64,000 nt of DNA from Alphaproteobacteria bacterium (GTDB lineage Bacteria; Pseudomonadota; Alphaproteobacteria; Micavibrionales; Micavibrionaceae), in NCBI GenBank assembly GCA_030424975.1, contig JAUHVY010000001.1:431093-495092 (forward strand). The letters are read 5' to 3'. The notes beneath the pieces are model-generated. The model was not told the DNA's origin and made no database searches. It saw only the letters and a program-made list of their open reading frames with translations. A program made the position numbers and the translations under genes. Below are positions 9,676 to 18,434 of the stretch, one piece after another (the stretch's first letter is position 1; every line of letters starts with the position of its first letter).

Positions 9676-9710
9676 ATGGCCTTGGACGATTTGTTTTAAG
9701 GCCATTTTTA
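9676..9710 (+). terminator. Rho-independent terminator after the exported protein gene
   Basis: ATGGCCTT (9676-9683) pairs with AAGGCCAT (9698-9705), 14-base loop, followed by a run of T (9705-9709). It lies about 40 bases after the stop at 9634. Confidence 0.8.
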
Positions 9711-9758
9711 TAATATCCGTCTATGATGTTTTTGCGTCATCGATGTACCAGGACTTCC

Positions 9759-10673
9759 ATGCAAATTTATTTACCAATCGCAGAAATGAGTGTGCCGATA
9801 GAAATGATCTTTCTGCTCGGTGCTTTTGTTGGTTTTATTTCGGGTGTGTTTGGCGTTGGCGGTGGATTTTTGACAACGCCTCTTCTTATTTTTATGGGGA
9901 TTCCGTCGGCTGTTGCTGTGGGAACGCAAGGTAGCCAGCTAGTTGCATCAGGTGTTAGCGGTGTTATGGGCTATTGGCGGCGCGGTCATGTTGATTTCAT
10001 GGTTGGGACAATTATGCTCGGGGGCGGTTTTTTCGGAACCCTGGTCGGGGTTGGGTTTTTTCAATTTATTAAATATTTGGGCCAGATCGATCTCATTATT
10101 TCTATTTTGTATATTGTGTTACTTGGTTCGATAGGTTGCATGATGCTTTTTGAAAGCGTTTTTTCGGCTTTCAAAAAGAAAACAATGAAGTCTGAGTTTA
10201 ATCGCTTGAAGTCACCGTCACTCATTTCGCGTTTGCCGTATAAAATGCGTTTCCCGCGCTCTAAGCTATATGTTAGTGCACTCGTCCCCGGCGGCATCGG
10301 CTTTGTCAGTGGTTTTTTGGTGTCGACTATGGGCGTAGGCGGCGGTTTTCTGCTTGTTCCCGCAATGATTTATATCCTTGGTATGCCGCCTTTACTTGTG
10401 GCAGGAACATCGCTTTTTCAGATTATTTTTACCAGTGCGTTTTCAACGATGATGCACGCTACAATCAGTAACAGTGTTGATATCATGTTGGCTGTGTTTT
10501 TGATTCTTGGTGGTGTAATCGGCGCCCAGTTTGGTGTTTTGGCGTCTAAAAAAGTAACGGGTGCGCGGGCGCGTATTATTTTGGCACTGTTGGTGCTTGG
10601 TGTATGTCTGCAACTTGCAATACAGTTATTCCTCTCTCCGTCTGAGATCTTTGTGATGGTGGAGGGGCAATGA
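9759..10673 (+). CDS. TauE/SafE (TSUP) family membrane permease
   Basis: A 304-residue integral membrane protein of the TSUP family, whose members export sulfite or organosulfonates. The two repeated halves each carry the family glycine motif: GVFGVGGGFLTTPLLIFMGIP near residues 28-48 and STMGVGGGFLLVPAMIYILGMP near 190-211. About eight hydrophobic segments are present. ATG 9759 is chosen because it has AGGAC just upstream and gives the usual N-terminus; an ATG at 9723 adds 12 polar residues. The stop overlaps the next start (ATGA), so it is co-translated with the PF09608 protein. Substrate cannot be read from sequence. Confidence 0.88.
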   Translation: MQIYLPIAEMSVPIEMIFLLGAFVGFISGVFGVGGGFLTTPLLIFMGIPSAVAVGTQGSQLVASGVSGVMGYWRRGHVDFMVGTIMLGGGFFGTLVGVGFFQFIKYLGQIDLIISILYIVLLGSIGCMMLFESVFSAFKKKTMKSEFNRLKSPSLISRLPYKMRFPRSKLYVSALVPGGIGFVSGFLVSTMGVGGGFLLVPAMIYILGMPPLLVAGTSLFQIIFTSAFSTMMHATISNSVDIMLAVFLILGGVIGAQFGVLASKKVTGARARIILALLVLGVCLQLAIQLFLSPSEIFVMVEGQ

Positions 10674-11419
10674 AGCATATTCTTCCTGTTTTGTTTTTTT
10701 GCGCAAGCTTTCTTGTTGTTTCACCGATTTATGCCAGCAATTTTGAGGTTGAAATTGCCCATGAAACGATTGATGTGACGGTTGGCTTCACGGGTTCGAC
10801 AATTGAAATATTCGGTGACCGTAGAGATGAGGATACGCTTGTCGCCATTATGGTAGAGGGGCCGAAGACGGACGTGACCATATGGGAAAAGGCACGTGTT
10901 TTCGGCACTTGGGTAAACAGGTATTTTGTTCATTTTGATAATATCCCGAAATATTACAGCTATAGTTTGAGTGGCACAAATAACAGTGAGAAAACCAAGA
11001 GGCTCTTAGCGTTTCATGGTATTGGGAATGATGCGATGTTATCTAATGCCCGGATTGAAAAATCCGGTAGTGTCGAAGATTTGGAGTTGTTTAAAAAAGA
11101 GCTTTTAAAAAAGAAAGTGGATGCGGGCTTATATACGAAAGACGGCGTGAAAATGAATTTTATAAATAATAATTTTTTTCGTGTTCGGTTTGATATACCT
11201 GCCTCTGCGGCAACTGGAAATTATATTATTAAAAGTTATCTGATTAAAGATGATGAGGTGATTGAGCATAATACGGATATGCTCTCGGTTGAGCAGGTCG
11301 GTTTAAATGCTTTTATCAATGAGTCAGCAAGAAAACACAGTTTTATTTATGCGTTTGTATGTATATTTTTAGCGTTTTTTTCCGGTTGGTTAATAAGTGT
11401 ATTAAAAGTCAGACCATAG
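10670..11419 (+). CDS. PF09608-type (TIGR02186) membrane-anchored periplasmic protein
   Basis: A 249-residue protein with a signal peptide (residues 1-22, ending IYAS), a periplasmic beta-rich domain, and a C-terminal membrane helix at about 225-245 (FIYAFVCIFLAFFSGWLIS). The start of the mature part (ETIDVTVGFTGSTIEIFG, then MVEGPKTDVTIWEKARVFGTWVN) matches what I know of the alphaproteobacterial family PF09608/TIGR02186, commonly found beside TauE/SafE permeases. It overlaps the permease gene by 4 bases, which supports a shared function, probably as an extracytoplasmic partner. The biochemical role of the family is not established. Confidence 0.82.
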   Translation: MKHILPVLFFCASFLVVSPIYASNFEVEIAHETIDVTVGFTGSTIEIFGDRRDEDTLVAIMVEGPKTDVTIWEKARVFGTWVNRYFVHFDNIPKYYSYSLSGTNNSEKTKRLLAFHGIGNDAMLSNARIEKSGSVEDLELFKKELLKKKVDAGLYTKDGVKMNFINNNFFRVRFDIPASAATGNYIIKSYLIKDDEVIEHNTDMLSVEQVGLNAFINESARKHSFIYAFVCIFLAFFSGWLISVLKVRP

Positions 11420-11440
11420 TGTTAACGATGGAGTGTTCGT

Positions 11441-11920
11441 ATGAGCAGTAATAGAAAATTATCCAAACGCCACGGTGTTTTTCTGGTCGTTGTTGATGGA
11501 ACAGAAGAATTTATTACGGCGGTTGACTATGCATCGCAATTTGCAAATGCGGAGGGCGGATATGTGGCATTGTTAAATGTTATTGAAAGCATGCCCGTTT
11601 CGAACTGGGCGAATGTTGAGGATCGTATTAAACGTGAAATGCGTACACAAGCTGAACGTACAATATGGGATGCGGCGGGGCGTGTGATAGAAAATACCGG
11701 AACTATACCGATTGTATGTATTGAAGAGGGCGATCGTAGTGATATCATAATTAAGACATTGTCAGAGAATGAAAATATCGTAGCACTTGTTTTAGCGTCT
11801 GCGCCAAATTCGTCAAACCCGGGGCCTTTGGTGACATATTTTTCATCAAAGGGGCTTTCCAAGCTACCTGTTCCTCTGATTGTTGTTCCGGGACAGCTTG
11901 AGCAGCTTGAGTTTTCTTGA
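11441..11920 (+). CDS. Universal stress protein (UspA) family protein
   Basis: A 159-residue single-domain Usp fold: strand LVVVDGTEEFITAVDYASQFA, the helix and strand leading to GDRSDIIIKTLSENENIVALVLASA, and the C-terminal LPVPLIVVPGQ. The typical nucleotide-binding pattern G-2x-G-9x-G(S/T) is not seen after the fourth strand (ASAPNSSNPGPL instead), suggesting the UspA-like group that does not bind ATP. It starts 21 bases after the PF09608 gene with GGAG upstream, so it is likely the third gene of that operon. Role: stress-related; partner unknown. Confidence 0.85.
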   Translation: MSSNRKLSKRHGVFLVVVDGTEEFITAVDYASQFANAEGGYVALLNVIESMPVSNWANVEDRIKREMRTQAERTIWDAAGRVIENTGTIPIVCIEEGDRSDIIIKTLSENENIVALVLASAPNSSNPGPLVTYFSSKGLSKLPVPLIVVPGQLEQLEFS

Positions 11921-11976
11921 TAGATGGTGTTTATCCCGTTATAAAGCCGATATGGTGATAAAAAGAAAGTAGAGCA

Positions 11977-12537
11977 ATGTTCATTCAAACAGAAGACACG
12001 CCCAATCCGGCAACAGTGAAGTTTATTCCGGGGCAGAAAATATTAGAGAGCGGAACGCGTGATTATGCATCGCCTCAAGATACTGCTTCATCGCCCTTGG
12101 CGGCACGTTTATTCGGGATAGTTGGTGTTGTACGCGTCTTTTTGGCCGAAGATTTTATTTCCGTTAGTAAAGCCGATGATACGGACTGGTCGATGTTAAA
12201 GCCGATGATACTGGCCGCGTTGATGGAGCATTTGTCTACGGGCCAGACGATTGTAAAGGAAACTCCTAAAGCGAATGGTGCCGTCCAAGGTGAAGAAGAT
12301 GATGAAATAACACTTCAGATTAAAGAGTTATTGGAAGAGCGTGTTCGTCCGATGGTCGCCATGGATGGCGGTGATATCGTTTTTGATCGTTTTGAGGACG
12401 GTATAGTCTTTCTAAGAATGCAGGGCGCTTGTTCGGGGTGCCCAAGTTCGACCGCGACTTTGAAAATGGGGATTGAGAATATGTTAAAACACTATATTCC
12501 CGAAGTGGTCGAGGTTCGTCCGTCACCTGATTTTTAG
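11977..12537 (+). CDS. nfuA: Fe-S scaffold/carrier protein of the NfuA/NifU type
   Basis: Carries and delivers Fe-S clusters. The 186-residue protein has the N-terminal Nfu_N domain (MFIQTEDTPNPATVKFIPG) and, after a short acidic linker near residue 105, the NifU C-terminal domain with RPMVAMDGGDI and the cluster-ligating CxxC in GACSGCPSS. Bacterial Nfu of this two-domain plan resembles mitochondrial NFU1. It precedes tsaB by 12 bases, a common alphaproteobacterial arrangement. Confidence 0.93.
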   Translation: MFIQTEDTPNPATVKFIPGQKILESGTRDYASPQDTASSPLAARLFGIVGVVRVFLAEDFISVSKADDTDWSMLKPMILAALMEHLSTGQTIVKETPKANGAVQGEEDDEITLQIKELLEERVRPMVAMDGGDIVFDRFEDGIVFLRMQGACSGCPSSTATLKMGIENMLKHYIPEVVEVRPSPDF

Positions 12538-12549
12538 AGAGTTATATCA

Positions 12550-13242
12550 ATGGAATCGGGTTACATATTGACAATCGATAGCGCCATGAGCGGTTGTTCC
12601 GCAGGGGTGTATGATATTTCAGCGGGAGAAATTCTGGCGCAAAAATCGCTTGAGATGACCCGTGGGCAAGCGGAACATCTTATGCCGATGATTGTTAATG
12701 TGTTGAGCGAGGCTAAGCTTACATTTTCAGATTTAACAAAAGTTGCTGTGACACGCGGCCCGGGGGCCTTTACCGGTATGCGTATAGCGATTGCTACGGC
12801 AAAAACGCTGGGCATTTCTCTTGATATTCCTGTGATTGGTGTATCAACGCTTGATGTGATTATGCACGATTATATCTCTTCCGAGGGTGCATACGCTGAA
12901 GACTATGATATGTATGTGGTTTTGCTTGAAACAAAACGCCAGGATTTTTACACACGATTTTATGACTCGGGTTTCAATGCGATAGACCAAGCGCAAGCAA
13001 GCGAAGCGCAAGATATTATGCAACGCATAGAAAGAAAGAATTGCTTGATCATAGGTGATGCTTATGCCCGCTTTAAATCCTGTGCGCAGTGTGATTTTAA
13101 TCATGTTGATTACATGATGCCGACAAACCTGTCTTTGGCGATTTTAGCATTAAATACTGATGACGTTTCATGTGCGCCTTTATACTTACGGCCGCCTGAT
13201 GTCAGCTTGCCTAAAGTACCCCCTAGAAAAATATCTAAATAA
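12550..13242 (+). CDS. tsaB: tRNA threonylcarbamoyladenosine biosynthesis protein TsaB
   Basis: TsaB is the non-catalytic partner of TsaD in the complex that makes t6A37 in ANN-decoding tRNAs. The 230-residue protein has the actin-like ATPase fold start ILTIDSAMSGCSAGVYD and the motif VTRGPGAFTGMRIAIATAKTL near residues 72-92. The C-terminal half is divergent, as usual for the family. In many alphaproteobacteria rimI follows; here a MucR regulator follows after 158 bases. Confidence 0.92.
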   Translation: MESGYILTIDSAMSGCSAGVYDISAGEILAQKSLEMTRGQAEHLMPMIVNVLSEAKLTFSDLTKVAVTRGPGAFTGMRIAIATAKTLGISLDIPVIGVSTLDVIMHDYISSEGAYAEDYDMYVVLLETKRQDFYTRFYDSGFNAIDQAQASEAQDIMQRIERKNCLIIGDAYARFKSCAQCDFNHVDYMMPTNLSLAILALNTDDVSCAPLYLRPPDVSLPKVPPRKISK

Positions 13243-13400
13243 GAGTATTGTGATATTCTTATAGTTGCGATAATTTTGTTTTAATTTACTAATATTCGCT
13301 ATTGAGCTTAGGTGAAAAATGTGTAGTTTAGCACCTCATTGTTGCTATACTGTGTAGCAAGCGTAAAACCTTATAAAAAAAACCAGAAAGATTAAGAATT

Positions 13401-13802
13401 ATGAGTGATCAGATCAGCCGCGAAGATTTATTGGCTTTGACATCAGATGTTGTTGCTTCATATGTTTCAAATAATACAGTGACACAAAATGATCTGCCAA
13501 AGATTATTGAAGATGTATATAAAGCGCTCGAAGGTGCGGGTTCAGAAGGGTCTTTAGTAGCAGATCGTCCCCAACCTGCTGTGCCGATTAAGCGTTCAAT
13601 TACACCTGACTACCTCATCTGTCTGGAAGACGGCAAAAAGCTGAAGATGTTAAAGCGTCATTTGAAAACCGCATATAACATGACACCAGAAGAATATAGA
13701 GAGCGTTGGGGCTTGCCTGCGGATTATCCAATGGTCGCGCCAAGCTATGCAGAGCGCCGTAGTAAGCTTGCCAAAGATATTGGTCTGGGTACCCGTAGCT
13801 AA
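13401..13802 (+). CDS. mucR: MucR/Ros family transcriptional regulator
   Basis: A 133-residue zinc-finger-derived DNA-binding regulator typical of alphaproteobacteria. The N-terminal helices contain LLALTSDVVASYVSNN and VYKALEG, the oligomerisation part. The DNA-binding part has VPIKRSITPDYLICLEDGKKLKMLKRHLKTAYNMTPEEYRERWGLP. The single Cys plus the two His spaced within this segment match the shortened Ros/MucR zinc site. MucR proteins silence AT-rich targets and often repress their own gene. The 158-base leader contains TGCTATACTGTGTAGCA at about 13343-13359, an imperfect palindrome that could be an operator. Confidence 0.93.
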   Translation: MSDQISREDLLALTSDVVASYVSNNTVTQNDLPKIIEDVYKALEGAGSEGSLVADRPQPAVPIKRSITPDYLICLEDGKKLKMLKRHLKTAYNMTPEEYRERWGLPADYPMVAPSYAERRSKLAKDIGLGTRS

Positions 13803-13821
13803 GGGAGCAGGTGGTATTTAT

Positions 13822-14646
13822 TTACCCCTTGAGTTCGATAGAGCGGTTAGCCGCGGCTTTTAAGGCTTCATTGATCAGCTCTTGATAACGCCCGTCCATC
13901 ATTACATTTAACGCAGCCTCGGTCGTTCCGCCGGGGCTGGTTACGTTTTTACGTAATGTTGATGCAGGGATGGTGGCATCTGTTTCGGCGAGAGCTGCGC
14001 TTCCGACCACTGTCTGGCGCGCCAGGGTCATTGCTATATCAGGATCAAGACCTAATTCTGCACCTGCTGCTGCGAGAGCCTCAATCAGATAGAAAATATA
14101 GGCAGGGCCGCTGCCGGATAGGGCTGTTACGGCATCCATTAATGCTTCATCTTCAACCCATTTTGTCAGCCCGGAAACATTCATAACCGCATTCACTGCA
14201 TTTTTTTGTGTATCACTAACATATTTATTGGCGACACATACGCTCATACCTTTGCCAATAGCGGCGGGGGTATTCGGCATGCACCGCACGATTGGGGTAT
14301 CTTGACCAAAAATATCCTCGAAGTTTGCGATGGTTTGCCCTGCGGCAATTGACAAGATCACGGTATCGTTTTGAATGTTCGATGCAATCGGTGTTACCGC
14401 CGCTTTTAATATTTGCGGCTTTACGGCTAAAACCACGATATCGGTGCTAATTTCTTGATTTTCGTAGCTTTTTATATGGGTGATCCGTGAGTCACTGATG
14501 AGTTCAGGTGGTAAGTCACTTGGGTCAATGATGCAAACATGGTTGGTTATTGATTGGTCGAGCCAGCCACGGAGCATGGCTCCGCCCATTTTGCCGCATC
14601 CAATGAGTGTGATCGTTAGATCTTTTTGTTGAGCTTGTGAAGTCAT
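13822..14646 (-). CDS. proC: Pyrroline-5-carboxylate reductase
   Basis: Final step of proline synthesis: NAD(P)H-dependent reduction of pyrroline-5-carboxylate. The 274-residue protein has the Rossmann start ITLIGCGKMGGAMLRGWL, VVLAVKPQ near residue 72, the MPNTPAAIGKGMS motif and the C-terminal substrate/dimer region ALSGSGPAYIFYLIEALAAAG with TVVGSAAL and VTSPGGTTEAAL. It lies 12 bases downstream of the YbjN-domain gene on the same strand and converges with mucR. No ribosome-binding site is obvious, so it may be coupled to the gene upstream. Confidence 0.96.
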   Translation of the reverse strand: MTSQAQQKDLTITLIGCGKMGGAMLRGWLDQSITNHVCIIDPSDLPPELISDSRITHIKSYENQEISTDIVVLAVKPQILKAAVTPIASNIQNDTVILSIAAGQTIANFEDIFGQDTPIVRCMPNTPAAIGKGMSVCVANKYVSDTQKNAVNAVMNVSGLTKWVEDEALMDAVTALSGSGPAYIFYLIEALAAAGAELGLDPDIAMTLARQTVVGSAALAETDATIPASTLRKNVTSPGGTTEAALNVMMDGRYQELINEALKAAANRSIELKG

Positions 14647-14658
14647 ACGTTGTTTGTA

Positions 14659-15144
14659 TTACGATTCACCGGCCGTGTCCATCATGGCCAGCGATAAGGC
14701 TTCAGCAGATGGAGGGGTGTCAGATGATAGCAATTTAAACACTGCGAATGATTTTTCACATAGCGCCAGGGAGATATCTACAAGATCTTCAATATATTCT
14801 TCGCCCTGATTACCATAGCCGCGAAGCAAACATGTCTGGCGATAACATGGGTGGTTCGTAGATTTCGTGAGTTCAAAATGACCCATCCACAGCGACTCAT
14901 TGAGTTTCATGAGAATGTCAGAAACGCTGTTTTTATTTGTTTCGTGAATTTCGAAATCATACTGGCAATAAAGCTGCATCGCGTTGAGTTTTTCGCTCCA
15001 GACGAAGAGTAGACGATAGCCGCATGCCGCACCGATAACATCAACGGTTAATTGGTCATTATTCAGGCGAGAGAAGACCCAATTATTATTGTGTAAAACA
15101 TCTTCGACGTGATCCAACGGGTTTACATCGGTAGTATTATACAT
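14659..15144 (-). CDS. YbjN-domain protein (type III secretion chaperone-like fold)
   Basis: A 161-residue acidic cytoplasmic protein. The region from LDHVEDVLHNNNWVF through YRLLFVWSEKLNAMQLYC and SDILMKLNESLWMGHFEL fits the YbjN/DUF1790 family, known in alphaproteobacteria next to proC. AAGGA lies upstream of the ATG. The family is thought to act as a chaperone or regulator and a specific role is not established. It probably forms an operon with proC and may be co-transcribed with ubiK upstream (gap 51 bases). Confidence 0.78.
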   Translation of the reverse strand: MYNTTDVNPLDHVEDVLHNNNWVFSRLNNDQLTVDVIGAACGYRLLFVWSEKLNAMQLYCQYDFEIHETNKNSVSDILMKLNESLWMGHFELTKSTNHPCYRQTCLLRGYGNQGEEYIEDLVDISLALCEKSFAVFKLLSSDTPPSAEALSLAMMDTAGES

Positions 15145-15195
15145 TTTCAGGTAATCCTTTTTTTCGGTTCGAAAATATCGTTCACAAATACGCAG

Positions 15196-15438
15196 TTATT
15201 TTTTGCCTTTAAGAGCTTCGATCTCTTTTTTCATGGCTTCTTGCTCCTCACGGAGTTTTGTGACCATTAGTTCAAGTTTCTCGAATTCTTCGCGCGGAAC
15301 CAGATCCATATCCTGAGCCATGGCCTGTACTTGTGATTTAACCACATCGGAAACAGAGCGCTTTGCATCTGTAATTGCACCGACTGCACCACCTGCGACG
15401 CTTGCAAGATCGTCGAGAATTTTTTCTCGTTTCGACAT
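15196..15438 (-). CDS. ubiK: Ubiquinone biosynthesis accessory factor UbiK family
   Basis: An 80-residue protein from ATG 15438. Its core, MSKREKILDDLASVAGGAVG, an amphipathic helix, then VPREEFEKLELMVTKLREEQ and a C-terminal coiled coil, is the UbiK/BMFP (DUF526) pattern. UbiK supports the Ubi complex in aerobic ubiquinone synthesis. An upstream in-frame ATG at 15495 adds 19 residues not typical of the family; the chosen start has AAGGGA about 10 bases before it. It is divergent from lgt, an arrangement often seen in alphaproteobacteria. Confidence 0.85.
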   Translation of the reverse strand: MSKREKILDDLASVAGGAVGAITDAKRSVSDVVKSQVQAMAQDMDLVPREEFEKLELMVTKLREEQEAMKKEIEALKGKK

Positions 15439-15605
15439 ATTAAAATCCCTTGCTGAAGTTGCGAAATTTTTAACATGCAGGTATCGGGCGGGCAAGCGTG
15501 ATTCGACTCCATATACGAAAAAGTTGTGGGTGAAAATGTGGGTAATAAATAATTATAATTTCTATAATTTTAGGGTTTTTTTTATGCGGCGCGCAGGCTA
15601 AGACA

Positions 15606-16430
15606 ATGGGTATGGATTACATGTATTTGGATTTTGACCCTGTTGCCTTTACCGTCGGATCATTCGCCGTGCGTTGGTATGCCTTAGCGTATCTGGCGGG
15701 ATTTTTGATTGGCTGGCGCTATTGTGTGTATTTGATTCGATCCTCTGCGATCGCTAAGCCAACGGCGGAGGATATCGACGACTTTCTCTCATGGGCGATT
15801 GTTGGTGTGATTTTGGGCGGACGTTTGGGGTATGTCCTGTTTTATCAACTTGACTATTATATGGATAACCCGTCTGAAATATATCAGATATGGAAGGGCG
15901 GTATGTCATTTCATGGTGGTGTTTTAGGCGTTTTGGTATCTATGGCCATATTCGCAAAGTTACGCGGGATAAATGTTTTTCGTTTATCTGACCTTGTTTG
16001 TGCTGCCGCACCCATTGGCTTGTTTTTCGGGCGGTTATCAAATTTTGTTAACGGTGAATTATACGGGCGCCAAACAACATTGCCTGTTGGTGTTATCTTC
16101 CCGAATAGTGACGGCATTCCTCGCCATCCCAGTCAGCTATACGAAGCCGTGCTGGAAGGGTTGGTGTTATTTGCTATTCTTTATTTTGTGCATCATGGCA
16201 CAAAGAACCGCTATGGATTTACGTCAGGTGTCTTTTTGGTGGGGTATGGTTTGTTCCGCGCTTGTATTGAGTTTGTGCGTGAACCTGATGCGCAAATAGG
16301 CTTGATTGGCGGGTATATATCAATGGGGCAGATCTTATGTATTCCGATGATATTGGTCGGCATCATTGCATGTGCGCTTGCCTATCGCGGAAAGTTCACT
16401 GCTGTGGTACAGTCTGACGATGCAAAATGA
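15606..16430 (+). CDS. lgt: Prolipoprotein diacylglyceryl transferase
   Basis: Transfers diacylglycerol to the lipobox Cys of prelipoproteins in the inner membrane; substrates in this window include the lipoproteins at 33908 and 36112. The 274-residue multi-pass protein shows the family features VRWYALAYLAGFLIGW, the WKGGMSFHGGVLGV motif with the essential His, and the signature GRLSNFVNGELYGRQT (conserved Arg, Asn, Glu). The last 11 bases overlap the start of midA. Start ATG 15606 gives the normal N-terminus. Confidence 0.96.
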   Translation: MGMDYMYLDFDPVAFTVGSFAVRWYALAYLAGFLIGWRYCVYLIRSSAIAKPTAEDIDDFLSWAIVGVILGGRLGYVLFYQLDYYMDNPSEIYQIWKGGMSFHGGVLGVLVSMAIFAKLRGINVFRLSDLVCAAAPIGLFFGRLSNFVNGELYGRQTTLPVGVIFPNSDGIPRHPSQLYEAVLEGLVLFAILYFVHHGTKNRYGFTSGVFLVGYGLFRACIEFVREPDAQIGLIGGYISMGQILCIPMILVGIIACALAYRGKFTAVVQSDDAK

Positions 16431-17565
16431 TATTCTCAATTTTACCGATTTTCTGACGGCTCAAATTAAAGAAAAAGGGCCGATGCCCCTTTCGCAATTT
16501 ATTGATTTTGCTTTGTCACACCCGGAACACGGTTATTACGTGAACCGTGACCCGTTGGGCAGTGCAGGGGATTTTACGACGGCGCCTGAAATATCTCAGA
16601 TTTTTGGTGAAATGATTGGCGCATGGATTGTCGATGTATGGATGCAGATGGGCCGCCCGAAATTTCACTTGGTTGAATTTGGCCCGGGGCGAGGCACACT
16701 AATGTCTGATATTCTGCGGGTCGCGTCACAAGTTGACGGATTCACCGATAAAGTGCAGGTTCACTTTGTTGAGGTCAGTAAAACATTAAAAAGCGCGCAA
16801 ATGGGCGAGCTCGCTTCTTATGAGGTGCAGTGGCATGAAACGATGAAAACCCTCCCGACTGATCGGGCTAGTATTGTCATTGGAAATGAATTCTTGGATG
16901 TTTTAGCTGTTGAGCAATTACGCCGCGCATCACAAGGGTGGCAAAAGAAAGCCGTGAATATTGATGAGCATGATGCACTGTTTTTTGATTGGGTTGATGC
17001 GGATGAAGCGTTAACGGGTCTGTTGCCGTCAAAAACGGCATCCCATGTAATCTATGAGGTGTCAAAACCACGCCTTGATTATATTAAAAAGATTGCGGCG
17101 CATTTAAAGCTTAAGGGCGGTGCAGCGCTATATCTCGATTACGGGCATACGCGTTCGCATCATGGTGACACATTACAGGCGCTTCGGGCTCATGAATATG
17201 TTGATCCGTTAATCATGGCGGGAGAGAGCGATTTAACTACGCATGTTGATTTTGAGCCTCTTGTGAATGCCGTTAAAGAGGCAGGGCTTAAAAGTCCGCC
17301 CTGTGTGACGCAAGGTGCATTTTTGACTCATTTGGGAATCGCTCACCGCATTGATGCGTTAAAAAATTACGCGAATACTATACGTGAAAACGGACAGCCC
17401 GATCAGGCAGAAGAAATCATTTATGCATTGGATAGTGCATATAATCGCCTGACAGGTGCAGAAGAGATGGGGGAATTATTTAAGGTGATGTGCTTTTATC
17501 ACCAGGATGCTCTTAATCCGGCCGGTTTTTCAAATGATACGGAGGCGCAAGATGGCGGTGAATAG
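16420..17565 (+). CDS. MidA/NDUFAF7-like SAM-dependent protein methyltransferase
   Basis: COG1565 family; the mitochondrial homologue NDUFAF7 methylates an arginine of complex I subunit NDUFS2. From ATG 16420 the protein has 381 residues, starting MQNDILNFTDFLTAQIKEKG. Family motifs: FIDFALSHPEHGYY, GDFTTAPEISQIFGEMIGAW, the SAM-binding LVEFGPGRGTLMSDILR and IVIGNEFLDVLAVEQ. The start lies inside the end of lgt, and pgeF starts within its last 14 bases, so the three are a tightly coupled lgt-midA-pgeF unit. An upstream in-frame ATG at 16366 lies in lgt and is rejected. Confidence 0.93.
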   Translation: MQNDILNFTDFLTAQIKEKGPMPLSQFIDFALSHPEHGYYVNRDPLGSAGDFTTAPEISQIFGEMIGAWIVDVWMQMGRPKFHLVEFGPGRGTLMSDILRVASQVDGFTDKVQVHFVEVSKTLKSAQMGELASYEVQWHETMKTLPTDRASIVIGNEFLDVLAVEQLRRASQGWQKKAVNIDEHDALFFDWVDADEALTGLLPSKTASHVIYEVSKPRLDYIKKIAAHLKLKGGAALYLDYGHTRSHHGDTLQALRAHEYVDPLIMAGESDLTTHVDFEPLVNAVKEAGLKSPPCVTQGAFLTHLGIAHRIDALKNYANTIRENGQPDQAEEIIYALDSAYNRLTGAEEMGELFKVMCFYHQDALNPAGFSNDTEAQDGGE

Positions 17566-18364
17566 CGACACGGATTGTACATATTTAAGCGATGAGTCGT
17601 TTTTGCATCAAGATGACCCGCTAGTGTTTCATGGTTTTTTCACTCGTATTGGCGGCATTAGCCCTGCGCCGTGTAAGGGGTTGAATTGCGGATTTGGATC
17701 AGATGATGATCAGGCGAATGTCGATCATAACCGTGGCGTTGTTGCGATGGCATCAGGTGTAAATCCATTGGGTTTGCTATCACCATATCAGGTACATGGC
17801 GCGGATGTTGTTTATGCTGATGCACCGTTTGCGGACCGTCCCGAATGCGATTCACTTATAACAGATAAGCCAGGTATTGCCTTGGGTATTTTAACTGCAG
17901 ATTGTGCACCTGTTTTGTTTTATGCAGAAAAAGAAAACGGCAACCCAATAATCGGGGCGGCGCACGCAGGGTGGAAGGGCGCACTTGGTGGCGTGTTGGA
18001 TAACACTATGCGTAATATGTTAGATCGTGGAGCAATGATAGATACAATGCGTGCCTGTATTGGTCCTTGCATCGGACGACATTCTTATGAGGTTGATTTG
18101 AAATTTGCCGATGCATTTTTGGAACATAATGAAGAGGCCGAACGTTTTTTTAGCGCAGCGACAAAAGACGGGCATTTGATGTTTGATCTTGCCGGTTATT
18201 GTGCGTGGCGATTATCGCTATGTGGTGTGAGCCGCGTGGTTATTTTGGATGAAGATACATATAAAAAAGAAGACATGTTTTTTAGCTATCGCAGAGCGAC
18301 GCACCGAAGTGCAGCCGATTATGGACGGCAAATTTCAGTTATCGCAATGAAACAGCTTGATTAA
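17552..18364 (+). CDS. pgeF: Peptidoglycan editing factor PgeF / laccase-domain purine nucleoside phosphorylase
   Basis: DUF152/COG1496 protein. E. coli YfiH (PgeF) removes misincorporated serine-containing precursors from peptidoglycan; human FAMIN is a purine nucleoside phosphorylase. From ATG 17552 (GGAGG 6 bases upstream) it has 270 residues. Zinc-site motifs are present: SPYQVHGADV, LTADCAPVLF, GAAHAGWKGALGGV and IGPCIGRHSYEV. The start is inside the 3' end of midA, so translation is coupled. The family assignment is firm; which activity dominates here is not decided by sequence. Confidence 0.92.
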   Translation: MAVNSDTDCTYLSDESFLHQDDPLVFHGFFTRIGGISPAPCKGLNCGFGSDDDQANVDHNRGVVAMASGVNPLGLLSPYQVHGADVVYADAPFADRPECDSLITDKPGIALGILTADCAPVLFYAEKENGNPIIGAAHAGWKGALGGVLDNTMRNMLDRGAMIDTMRACIGPCIGRHSYEVDLKFADAFLEHNEEAERFFSAATKDGHLMFDLAGYCAWRLSLCGVSRVVILDEDTYKKEDMFFSYRRATHRSAADYGRQISVIAMKQLD

Positions 18365-18434
18365 TGCTCTTTTTTTCTTATAGTGCGCGTATCTTTGGTT
18401 TTGATATGTACTTTGCTTATAAAGGGGTAGCGTC

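Noticed and set aside
9723-9758. Longer N-terminus of the TauE/SafE permease
   Set aside because: It adds 12 polar residues before the first membrane segment and has no better ribosome-binding site than ATG 9759.
13343-13359. Palindrome TGCTATACTGTGTAGCA upstream of mucR as a confirmed operator
   Set aside because: The half-sites are only five to six bases and overlap a candidate -10, so it is mentioned in the mucR entry but not called as a feature.
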